From contig NZ_BCTJ01000023.1 in assembly GCF_001571225.1 (NCBI RefSeq), positions 1-64,000 on the forward strand: a DNA stretch of 64,000 nucleotides, in the 5' to 3' direction. Shown here piece after piece: positions 16,927 to 25,009 of this stretch; positions within the stretch are counted from its first letter, which is position 1, and each line of letters starts with the position of its first letter. The position numbers were made by a program, and so were the translations under genes. The notes beneath the pieces were generated by a model. That model was given only the letters and a program-made list of their open reading frames with translations, was not told the origin of the DNA and searched no databases. This DNA comes from Hydrogenophaga palleronii NBRC 102513. GTDB lineage: Bacteria > Pseudomonadota > Gammaproteobacteria > Burkholderiales > Burkholderiaceae_C.

Positions 16927-17091
16927 ATGACCCTGTTGTTGCTCGAAGCGCTCGGCGCGCTGTTGTTGTTCGTGTTCATCGTGTGGTGGACCATGTTTTC
17001 GGGGCGCAAGAAGGGTGAGTTGCCGGATGCCGCGGACAGTGAGAAAAAAGAAGCCGGGCAAGATCCGGCAGCGCCGCCTCCACGCGACTGA
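16927..17091 (+). CDS. Small single-pass membrane protein (54 residues)
   Basis: The product begins MTLLLLEALGALLLFVFIVW, a membrane helix at about 2-21, followed by WTMFSGRKKGELP and a charged, Lys/Glu/Pro-rich tail. It looks real because the hydrophobic helix plus basic stop-transfer signal is well formed. I also recall small proteins of this kind beside mltA in related species. Function unknown. The gene is divergent from mltA (49 nt between start codons) and convergent with the response regulator gene, 12 nt away. Confidence 0.6.
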   Translation: MTLLLLEALGALLLFVFIVWWTMFSGRKKGELPDAADSEKKEAGQDPAAPPPRD

Positions 17092-17103
17092 ACCGCGCCC
17101 GCC

Positions 17104-17736
17104 TCACGGTGGCGGCCGCAACAGGTTGGCCAGCTCCACGGCCGACTTCACACCCATCTTGTCGAACACGCGCGAGCGGTGCACTTCCACCGTGCGCACG
17201 CTGATGTTGAGCTGGTCGGCCACCAGCTTGTTGGGCAGGCCGGCGATCACCAGGTCCATGACGTCGCGCTCGCGTTCGGTCAGGCCGTCGAGCCGCTGCT
17301 GCAGCCCGCGCCGCACCCGTTGTTCGGCCAGCACCCGGGCCGAGCGGTCCAGCGCCTGCTCCACCCGGTCCACCAGCGCGTTGTCGGAGAACGGCTTCTC
17401 GCAGAAATCGAAAGCCCCACGCTTGACCGCGTCCACCGCGGTCGGCACGTCGGCGTGGCCGGACAAAAAAATCACCGGCAACGCGGCCTGCCAGCGCAAT
17501 TGCAGCAGGCGCTCGAACAGGGTCAGGCCGCTCATGCCGGGCATGCGCACGTCGAGCAGCACACAGCAGGGCGCCTGGGGCGCGTCGTTCCACACACCGG
17601 CGTCGGCCATGAAGGCTTCGGCGCTGTCGTAGCCTTCGCTGAGCAGGCGGCGCGTGCGCAGCAGCCAGGCCAGTGCTTCGCGCACCCCGGCATCGTCGTC
17701 GACGAGGTAGATCTTCGCGTCGGGGTGCTGCGTCAT
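17104..17736 (-). CDS. FixJ/NarL-type response regulator
   Basis: The 210-residue regulator has a receiver domain (YLVDDDAGVREAL, phospho-acceptor Asp in CVLLDVRMPGMSG, Lys in CEKPFSD). A LuxR-type helix-turn-helix (LTERERDVMDLVIAGLPNKL, then ISVRTVEVHRSRVFDKMGVK) follows. This pairing is that of FixJ, TodT or DctR regulators. The start is ATG 17736, whose codon overlaps the stop of the kinase gene (ATGA), so the two are translationally coupled. The open frame upstream of that start is the kinase gene in another frame. Targets are unknown. Confidence 0.93.
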   Translation of the reverse strand: MTQHPDAKIYLVDDDAGVREALAWLLRTRRLLSEGYDSAEAFMADAGVWNDAPQAPCCVLLDVRMPGMSGLTLFERLLQLRWQAALPVIFLSGHADVPTAVDAVKRGAFDFCEKPFSDNALVDRVEQALDRSARVLAEQRVRRGLQQRLDGLTERERDVMDLVIAGLPNKLVADQLNISVRTVEVHRSRVFDKMGVKSAVELANLLRPPP

Positions 17737-19823
17737 GGGGCGGATGATAGTGGAGGGCGCTCGGCGACCACGGCCGGCAGGGTGAAGCGAAACACCGTGC
17801 CGCGCGGCGGATTGTCTTCGTAGGTGAGCACGCCGCCGTGTTGTTCGATCACGGTGCGGCACAGGCTCAGGCCCAGGCCCATGCCTTCGGTGCGGGTGGT
17901 GAAGAAGGGCGTGAACAGCTTGGCCTTCACCTCGGCGCTCAGGCCCAGGCCGTGGTCGGCCACCGAGAAAGCCACCCAGGTCTTCTGCCGCTGGCCATCA
18001 GGTCCCTCGCCCGACTGCAGGCGCACCGCGCCCACCGACAGGCGCAGCACACGCAGGCCCGAGCCCGGCGCCGGGTCGCCCGGCGGCATGGACTGCACGC
18101 CGTTGCGCGCCAGGTTGAGCAGCACCTGCTCGACCATGGTGCGGTCGCACTGCACCGGTGGGCAGCCGGGCGCCACGTGGATGAACAGGCGGATGCCCTG
18201 CTTCTTGGCCTGCAGGCCGAGAAGCGGCAGGATGGCCTCGATCAGGCTGTGCGGCGTGACCGCCTCACGCACCTGCTCGCGCCGCCGCACGAAGTCGGCC
18301 ACGCTCTTGATGACGCGCCCGGCGCGTTCGGCCTGTTCGCCAATGCGCCGCATGGCCTGCACCAGGTCGGCCTGCAGCGGGTCGCTGGCGGCGGGCCGGC
18401 CCGCCGCGGGCTCCAGCAGGTTGAGCGTGCCGCTGGCGTAGCTGGCAATGGCCGCCAGCGGCTGGTTGAGTTCGTGGCTCAGCAGCGAGGCCATCTCGCC
18501 CACCGTGGCCAGCCGGGCGGTGGCCTGCAGGCGTTCCTGCGAGGTGCGGTTGAGGTCTTCGACGCGGCGCTGCTCGGTCAGGTCGAGGATGGCGCTCATG
18601 AAGCCGGTCTGCTGGCCGGCCGCGTTGATCAGCGGCGCCTCGATGATCAGCACCGGGAAACGCGTGCCGTCGGGGCGCTGGAACAGGGACTCGTAGCCCT
18701 CGCGCGGCAGCGCCTGGTCGGCCAGCCGCATCATCTGGCGCTGTTGGTATTCGTCCACCAGCTCGGGCGGCCACCAGGGCGCGGGCAGGCCGGTGCCGAC
18801 CAGCTGCTCGGCGCTCAGGCCGACCATGTCGCAGAAGGCAGGGTTCACGTAGGTGATGCGGCCGTCCATGTCGCGCGCGCGCAGGCCGGTCACCAGCGAG
18901 TCTTCCATCGCCTTGCGAAACGCCAGCGCCTCGGCCACCACCAGCTCGGCGCGCTGGCGCCGGCGGATGTCGCGCCCGAGCAGGAACAGCACCGACAGCA
19001 GCGCCAGCGAGAGCGCGCCCACCACCGCGGTGAGCACGTTGGGGAACAGGCCACGCGTGGCGCGCGGGCTCTTGAGTTGCAGCAGCAGGGTGTGGCCCGG
19101 CAGGTCGACCAGGGTGCGAGCGACCAGGGTGCGGCGCGACTCGGGCACCAGGCTGTGCAGCGCCAGCCGCGTGCCGTCGGCCTCGATGAAGCTCAGGCCG
19201 CGCCCGCGCAGCAGGGCGCGGTTGGTCATCTCGGACAACACGCCGGGCAAGGAATAGGTGGCGACCAGAAAACCGTTGGGCTGGCCGGCGCGCACCAGCG
19301 GCAGGCACATCTCGATCATCTCCACGCCCTGGCCGTCGCTCATCGGCCAGAAGTGGGTGTTGGAATAGGCCGGGCCCGACAGGCGCGTGGCGTTGTCGCA
19401 GGCCCGGCCGACTTCGGGCAGGGCCTGGTCGCGGCCGAGCAGGCCGAACATGTCGGGCATGTAGGGCGTGTCGCGCTGGGCCTGCAGCCGGCGCGCGCTG
19501 TCGCGCCATTCCACACGCACGATCTCGCGGTGCTGCACCAGCAGCTCGGCCGCCGGCACGCCCCAGGACTCGGGCGAAGGCACCACGCTGTAGAGCGACT
19601 GCAGGGTCTGCACGTTGCGCACCAGGTTGCTGCGGATGTCGTTGGCGATCGAGGCCGCGTCCTGGTCGAGCCCGGCCTGGTCGCGCGACTCTTCGTACTC
19701 GCCCGCCAGGAACACCAGCAGGCCGAGCACCGACACCACCAGCAACAGCATGGCGGCCCACAAGCGCCAGCGGCGCAAACGAAGTTGCTCGCGCCAGGCG
19801 TTCAGCCACTGCGGGCGCTGCAT
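17733..19823 (-). CDS. PAS-containing sensor histidine kinase (DctS/FixL-like)
   Basis: This 696-residue membrane kinase has helices at about 24-42 and 263-285 with a 220-residue periplasmic sensor region between them. A cytoplasmic PAS domain follows (about 305-425, MDGRITYVNPAFCDMVGLS). The HisKA motif LLSHELNQPLAAIASYAS has its phospho-acceptor His near residue 450. The ATPase domain has QVLLNLARNGVQSM, DHGLGLS and GMGLGLSLCRTVIEQHGG. The HELNQP form of the H-box is typical of the FixL/DctB/DctS group. It forms an operon with the regulator downstream; the amidase gene lies 14 nt upstream. The ligand is not evident; a small organic acid is plausible by family only. Confidence 0.92.
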   Translation of the reverse strand: MQRPQWLNAWREQLRLRRWRLWAAMLLLVVSVLGLLVFLAGEYEESRDQAGLDQDAASIANDIRSNLVRNVQTLQSLYSVVPSPESWGVPAAELLVQHREIVRVEWRDSARRLQAQRDTPYMPDMFGLLGRDQALPEVGRACDNATRLSGPAYSNTHFWPMSDGQGVEMIEMCLPLVRAGQPNGFLVATYSLPGVLSEMTNRALLRGRGLSFIEADGTRLALHSLVPESRRTLVARTLVDLPGHTLLLQLKSPRATRGLFPNVLTAVVGALSLALLSVLFLLGRDIRRRQRAELVVAEALAFRKAMEDSLVTGLRARDMDGRITYVNPAFCDMVGLSAEQLVGTGLPAPWWPPELVDEYQQRQMMRLADQALPREGYESLFQRPDGTRFPVLIIEAPLINAAGQQTGFMSAILDLTEQRRVEDLNRTSQERLQATARLATVGEMASLLSHELNQPLAAIASYASGTLNLLEPAAGRPAASDPLQADLVQAMRRIGEQAERAGRVIKSVADFVRRREQVREAVTPHSLIEAILPLLGLQAKKQGIRLFIHVAPGCPPVQCDRTMVEQVLLNLARNGVQSMPPGDPAPGSGLRVLRLSVGAVRLQSGEGPDGQRQKTWVAFSVADHGLGLSAEVKAKLFTPFFTTRTEGMGLGLSLCRTVIEQHGGVLTYEDNPPRGTVFRFTLPAVVAERPPLSSAP

Positions 19824-19837
19824 CGTGCGGCGTCCCT

Positions 19838-20644
19838 TCAGAGGCGGCGGTGCTGCAGCGAGGGCAGTTGTTCGCGCACGGTGCGCAGGCGCTGGATGTC
19901 CAGATCGGCCAGCACCACGCCCGGGCCTTCGGACTGCAAGGCCATCACCTCGCCCCAGGGGTCGATCACCATGCTGTGGCCCCAGGTGCGGCGGCCGTTC
20001 TCGTGCACGCCTCCCTGGGCGCTGGCGATCAGGAAGGCCTGGTTCTCGATCGCGCGGGCGCGCAGCAGCACCTCCCAGTGCGCCTGGCCGGTGGTGTGGG
20101 TGAAGGCCGCCGGCACCAGCAGGATGTCGGCCGCCAGCATGCGGTAGAGCTCACCGAAGCGCAGGTCGTAACAGACGCTCTGGCCAACGCGCCAGTGCTG
20201 GCCGCTCTGGTCGCGGCACTCGAACACGGTGGGTGTTTCACCGGCCACCAGCACCGTGCCTTCGTCGTAGTGCTCGCGCCCGTTGTCGTAGCGGAACAGG
20301 TGGATCTTGTCGTAGCGGCTCACGCTCTCGCCGCGGGGGTTGTAGGCCAGCGAGGCGTTGGCCGCGTGGCCCGGGTCGTCGGTGGCCATCGGCAGCGTGC
20401 CGCCAACCAACCAGAGCTTGAGGTCGCGCGCGGCGTCGGACAGGAAGTCCTGCACCGTGCCCAGGCCCGGGGTTTCGGCCAGCAGCAGCTTGTCTTCGTC
20501 GCGCGCGCCCATGAAGCAGAAGTACTCGGGCAGCACCGCGAGTTCGGCGCCAGCCGCCGCGGCCTGGCGCAGCAGGCGCATGGCTTCGCTGAGATTGGCG
20601 TCGAGGCTGATGCCCGAGACCATCTGGATGGCGGCGACTTTCAT
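19838..20644 (-). CDS. Carbon-nitrogen hydrolase, Nit1-type amidase
   Basis: The 268-residue protein is a nitrilase-superfamily amidase close to the Nit1/NitFhit type, several of which hydrolyse deaminated glutathione. The catalytic triad is visible: Glu in AVLPEYF, Lys in RYDKIHLF and Cys in SVCYDLRF. Family blocks FTHTTGQAHWEVLLRARAIE and WGHSMVIDPWG also fit. It lies between yhdP (70 nt upstream) and the histidine kinase gene (14 nt downstream). Sitting next to yhdP is something I recall from relatives. The exact substrate is inference. Confidence 0.9.
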   Translation of the reverse strand: MKVAAIQMVSGISLDANLSEAMRLLRQAAAAGAELAVLPEYFCFMGARDEDKLLLAETPGLGTVQDFLSDAARDLKLWLVGGTLPMATDDPGHAANASLAYNPRGESVSRYDKIHLFRYDNGREHYDEGTVLVAGETPTVFECRDQSGQHWRVGQSVCYDLRFGELYRMLAADILLVPAAFTHTTGQAHWEVLLRARAIENQAFLIASAQGGVHENGRRTWGHSMVIDPWGEVMALQSEGPGVVLADLDIQRLRTVREQLPSLQHRRL

Positions 20645-20714
20645 GAGGAAATCCTTTCGGGCGAACGGGCGAAGCAGCGTTGGCGGGACGCAGGGCCCGC
20701 AGCAGGGCCACAGC

Positions 20715-23700
20715 TTACTGCAGCACGCCGGTGGTCGGGTCGCGCAAGGCGGCGGCCGGCGTGGGCGCCGGGCGCTCGACCTTCTCGACCTGCGGATCGG
20801 CCCAGGTGCCGGTGATGCGGAACTCCTGCGTGGCGGCCGACTGCAGCGGCTGGCGCAACAGGAACTGGGCCAGGAAACTGCCCAGGCCGATGGCGGGGTT
20901 GATGGCGGTGGCGATCAGCGAGGCGGTGCCGGCGTTGATCTCGGGCACCACCACCACCTTGAGGGCTTGCTGCTCGCGCGCGATGTCGGCACTGCCCTCC
21001 ATCAGCACGGCGGCATTCACGCCCTTCATCTGCAGGTTGTTGGTGTGCAGCACGCCCTGCTCGACGCGCGCGTCGCCGCGCACGAAGTCAAACGCGAAAC
21101 CTTCGGAGAAGACGTCGCGGAAATCCAGCGCCAGCCGCCGCGGCAGCGACTGCAGGCTGAGCACACCGAGCAGGCGCGCAGCCCCCGGGTCGGCCTTGAG
21201 GAACTGGCCGCGCTCGATGTCGGCGTGGAGCTGGCCGGTCATGCTGGGGTAGTCGATGGCCAGCGGCGAGCCGACCCAGCCGATGTTGCCCTCCAGCCGG
21301 CCCTTGCCGCCACGCACCAGGCCGTCGCGGCCGAAGCGGGTGAGCAGGCGGCCGGCGTCGTCGATGTCGAGCCGGAAGTTCAGCACCGTGCGGCGCTGCG
21401 CACCGCCGCTGCCGCCGCCCGTGCCAGCCCAGTTGCCGGTGGCGCTCAGGCGCGCCTCGGGCGCGTCGAGCCGGAGTTTGGTCAGGCGCCATTCGCTGCC
21501 GCGCAGCGGTCCGCCGCGGTTGACGGCCTCGACCTCGACCCGGCCCAGGCTGCGGCCGGAGAGGTTGAAGTCGTCCACCACGATGTCCAGCGAAGGCACG
21601 CTGGTGGTGGGTTGCGACAGCAGGGTCTCGACCTCGCTGGCCGCCGCCGGCGCCAGGTGCAGGCGCTTGAGCCGCGCGTACACATTGCCCGCCGTGCCGG
21701 CGCCGGCCTGGCGCATCGAGAGGTAACCGGCCAGCTCATCGGCCTCCACATTGGCCTGCCACTGCGCGCCGTCGCGCGTGCCGCCCAGCACCACCTTGTT
21801 GAAGCGGTGGCCGTGCACCGTGATCCGGTCGGCCCGCAGCGACAGCGTGGTGGGCAGGTAGGCCTGGCTGCCGGCGACGTCGTTGGCCACCGGGTTCGCG
21901 CGCGCCGCTGCCGGCAGGGGCGGCAACGCGGTGGCGCCGGCCATGGTGCTGCTGCTGCGCGGCTCGGCCACAGTGCTGCCGTTGCCGACGCGCTCCCAGG
22001 CGTCCAGATCCACCTGCCCCAGTAGCACCTGGCCGCTCACGCCTTGCGCCGGCAGCGCGGCGGTGGTGGCCTCGGTGCCCGCGCCCAGCACCACCGCGCC
22101 ACGCAGCACGCGCGGTTCGGCACTGGCGCCGCTGCGCTCGCGCTCGTAGCGCAGCGACAGCACCGGCGCGAGCGCGCTGCCGACCTGCACCACCAGCCGG
22201 TCGGTGCGCGCGTTGCCGTCGACCACGCTCAACACGCTGTTCTCGTAGTGCAGCGGCAGCGTGGCCTCGGCGCTCTTGTTCAGCGGCGCGGGCAGGTTCA
22301 TCGCCAGGCCCTGCAGGTTGCTGTGGATCTGCAGCTCGGGCACACCCCCACGAAAACCGAGCTGGGCGGTGTAGGCGGCGCTGCCGCTGGCGTGCTGGAA
22401 CAGGCGCGAGACGGCACCCAGGCCGCCGTCGCGCAGGCCTTCGGCACTGGCCACACCCTGGCCGCGGAACTGCACCACCGGCGCGGCACCGGCCGTGGCG
22501 GGCTGCATGCCGCCTTCAAAACGCAGCTCACCGCCGTACACGCGGGCCTGGCCGGCCTGCACCGAGAAGCCGCGTTCGCTGAACCCGAGCTGGCCGCTGG
22601 CCTGCGCCAGCAACGGCGAGTCGGGGCTGAACTGCAGGTCGTTGCGCTCCAGCTTCACCGTGCCGTTGACCTGCGTGTGCTCGGCATCCAGCAGCGGCAC
22701 CTTGAGCGAGAAACCAACCTGCGCCACACCGCCGGCGCGCGCCTGCGCCAGCGCCTCGCCTGTCATGGCGTTCAGGGGCGATTGCTGCACGAAGCCCAGG
22801 GCCTCGTGCGCCGGCCCCTGGGCCTGGGCGTCCACCAGCAGCACGGCCTGGTGACCGAGGTCGGCAATGCCGACCCGGCCCTGGCTCAGGCGCACGCCGG
22901 GCGCGCCCACCACGCCGCCTTCGAGCTTGCCGAGCTGCAGCGACACGCGATCGAGCACCAGCTCGCCCGAAACGCCGCGCAGCGCCGGCCAGCTCGCCGG
23001 CTTGCTGGCCGCAGGGCCGCTGTGTTGACCGGCCGCGTGCAGGTAGTCCGGCAGGTAGTCGAAGTCCACGTTCTGCAGCGGCGCGGTGATGCGGAACTCG
23101 CCGCGCTCACCGGGTTTGTCGAACGGCACGTGATCGACCAGGCCGGCGACACGGAACACCACCTTGTTCGAGCGCCCGCCGCGCACCGCCTCGCGCACAT
23201 AGGTGCGCGCATCGGCGTTCACCGTGAGCGGCAGGTAGCGGTGCACGCGCGTGGCGTCGGCGCGGGTGAGGGTGGCGTTGAGGTCGAGCACGCCGGGGAA
23301 GCGCGACGCGCCAGAACCCGGCGTCGCCTCGCCGGTGTGCCAGGTCAGCTGGCCCGTGCCTTCGGCGTCGGCGTTGGACAGGCGCAGCTTGTCCACCTGC
23401 AGTTCGATGTGTTCGCCCTGCACGCGCCAGACCGCCTCGGCCTGCAGGCTGTCGAGCGGGATGCGCGGGTCTTCAAACACGTCGGGCAGTTCCAGCGCAC
23501 CCTGCACCACGCTGAGCTGGGCGCGGCCGCCGGCCTGGTTGAGATCAAAGTCCACGGTGGCACCCGAGATGCCGGGCCGCCCGGGCAACGGGTAACGCCC
23601 GCTGACCGACATGCGACCGCTGGGCTCACCCGCCAGCGCCAGGCCGACGGCGCGGCCGCGCGCCTGGTAGGTCTCGGGTGGCCAGGCCGCGCCCGGGGCC

Positions 23701-24995
23701 TGGCCGGCGCGTTCCTGCCAGCGCGCCGACAGGCCGTCGATGCGGCCGGCCGGCTGCAGCTGGGCCAGGCGCCGGTGCAGCTCGGCCGGCAGCGGCAGGC
23801 GGCTGGCGATGGCCGCCAGCGCGCCCAGATCCAGCCGCTCGGCGCTCAGCTCGGTGCTGGCGCCATGGCCGCCGAGGGCGGCGTTGTGCTGCAGGCTCAG
23901 GCGGCCGCTCGGCCATTGCAGGCCTTCGCGGGTGCGCAGGCGCAGGTCGTCGGTGGAGAACTTGAAGCCGGCTTCCGACCACTGCGCGAGCAGCCGGCCC
24001 TGCAACTCGTCGAGCGCCAGCGGCGGCAGGTCGCGGCCGAGCCGGGCATCAACGTCGCGCAGCGCGAGGTCGGCGGTGAGGCCGGCCACGGCGCCGTCCA
24101 CCACCTCGGCCCAGGCGCGCAGCGCACCCCGGCCGGCCTGCACCTCCACGCCCCAGGTGGAGAGGTCCACATGGGCGCGCAGCTGCGCCACGTCCACATG
24201 GGTGAAGTCGGCATACAGCTCGCCGCCCCAGCGCCGCCAGGGCAGGGCGCCGGCCGGCTGCGGGCCGAGTTCGAGGTCGATCAGGGGTTCGCGCAGGCGC
24301 CCGAGCAGGCTCAGGCGTTCGCCCCACTCGGGCGGCGGCGTGGCGTCGAGGCGGAACTGGTGGGTGCGGGCGGTATTGCGCACGACCAGCGAGAGCTCGG
24401 CCAGCGCCAGCGGCGGCCGGGCGCGCAGATCGTCGGTCCAGCGCACGGTGCCGCCGCGGATGACGAACTCGCGCAAGGAGAAGAAGCTGTCGGCGGCGCT
24501 GCCGTCGTGCCCGCCCTCGCCACCGATGTCCAGCCCGGCCACTTCGATGCGGCCTTGCGCGGTGCGGCGCACGTCGAGCACGGGCTGGTCGATCACCACC
24601 TGCTCGAAGCTGCCACGCCAGAGCGAGCGCACCGACACCGCGGTGCGCACCAACGGCAGGTGCAGGGCGACGCGGCCTTGCGGGTCGAACAGCTGCACGT
24701 CGCGCAGTTCAAAAGAGGGCATCAGCGCGGGCAGCCAGGCCACGCCGTCGGCGCTGTGTTCGGCGCGGATTTCACCCACTTTCACCGGTGCCCCTACGCT
24801 CTGGCTGGCCCAGCGTTCCAGCTCGGGACGCCATTCGCCGATTCGGGGCACAATCCACCAATTCAGCGCGCCCCAGCTCAACACGAACAGGGCCCACGCC
24901 AGAAACACGGCCCACAAACCCACCCGGGCAGCCAGCGCAAGCATCTTGAGTGGGGTTCGCCGGGCAGAGGCGATGGGAGCCGGGCTTTGATTCAT
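20715..24995 (-). CDS. yhdP: YhdP family AsmA-like protein
   Basis: YhdP is one of the AsmA-like proteins that bridge the periplasm and help move phospholipids to the outer membrane. The 1426-residue product has one N-terminal membrane helix (about 24-48, GLWAVFLAWALFVLSWGAL) and then a very long, repetitive, all-beta periplasmic body. The C-terminal region (GMNAAVLMEG-like, here KGVNAAVLMEGSADIA, followed by VVVPEINAGTASLIATAINP) is typical of the family. I chose ATG 24995 over the GTG two codons upstream because GGTGG lies just before it. It is divergent from glnE, with only 14 nt between the start codons. Confidence 0.93.
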   Translation of the reverse strand: MNQSPAPIASARRTPLKMLALAARVGLWAVFLAWALFVLSWGALNWWIVPRIGEWRPELERWASQSVGAPVKVGEIRAEHSADGVAWLPALMPSFELRDVQLFDPQGRVALHLPLVRTAVSVRSLWRGSFEQVVIDQPVLDVRRTAQGRIEVAGLDIGGEGGHDGSAADSFFSLREFVIRGGTVRWTDDLRARPPLALAELSLVVRNTARTHQFRLDATPPPEWGERLSLLGRLREPLIDLELGPQPAGALPWRRWGGELYADFTHVDVAQLRAHVDLSTWGVEVQAGRGALRAWAEVVDGAVAGLTADLALRDVDARLGRDLPPLALDELQGRLLAQWSEAGFKFSTDDLRLRTREGLQWPSGRLSLQHNAALGGHGASTELSAERLDLGALAAIASRLPLPAELHRRLAQLQPAGRIDGLSARWQERAGQAPGAAWPPETYQARGRAVGLALAGEPSGRMSVSGRYPLPGRPGISGATVDFDLNQAGGRAQLSVVQGALELPDVFEDPRIPLDSLQAEAVWRVQGEHIELQVDKLRLSNADAEGTGQLTWHTGEATPGSGASRFPGVLDLNATLTRADATRVHRYLPLTVNADARTYVREAVRGGRSNKVVFRVAGLVDHVPFDKPGERGEFRITAPLQNVDFDYLPDYLHAAGQHSGPAASKPASWPALRGVSGELVLDRVSLQLGKLEGGVVGAPGVRLSQGRVGIADLGHQAVLLVDAQAQGPAHEALGFVQQSPLNAMTGEALAQARAGGVAQVGFSLKVPLLDAEHTQVNGTVKLERNDLQFSPDSPLLAQASGQLGFSERGFSVQAGQARVYGGELRFEGGMQPATAGAAPVVQFRGQGVASAEGLRDGGLGAVSRLFQHASGSAAYTAQLGFRGGVPELQIHSNLQGLAMNLPAPLNKSAEATLPLHYENSVLSVVDGNARTDRLVVQVGSALAPVLSLRYERERSGASAEPRVLRGAVVLGAGTEATTAALPAQGVSGQVLLGQVDLDAWERVGNGSTVAEPRSSSTMAGATALPPLPAAARANPVANDVAGSQAYLPTTLSLRADRITVHGHRFNKVVLGGTRDGAQWQANVEADELAGYLSMRQAGAGTAGNVYARLKRLHLAPAAASEVETLLSQPTTSVPSLDIVVDDFNLSGRSLGRVEVEAVNRGGPLRGSEWRLTKLRLDAPEARLSATGNWAGTGGGSGGAQRRTVLNFRLDIDDAGRLLTRFGRDGLVRGGKGRLEGNIGWVGSPLAIDYPSMTGQLHADIERGQFLKADPGAARLLGVLSLQSLPRRLALDFRDVFSEGFAFDFVRGDARVEQGVLHTNNLQMKGVNAAVLMEGSADIAREQQALKVVVVPEINAGTASLIATAINPAIGLGSFLAQFLLRQPLQSAATQEFRITGTWADPQVEKVERPAPTPAAALRDPTTGVLQ

Positions 24996-25009
24996 GTCCA
25001 CCGCAAATT

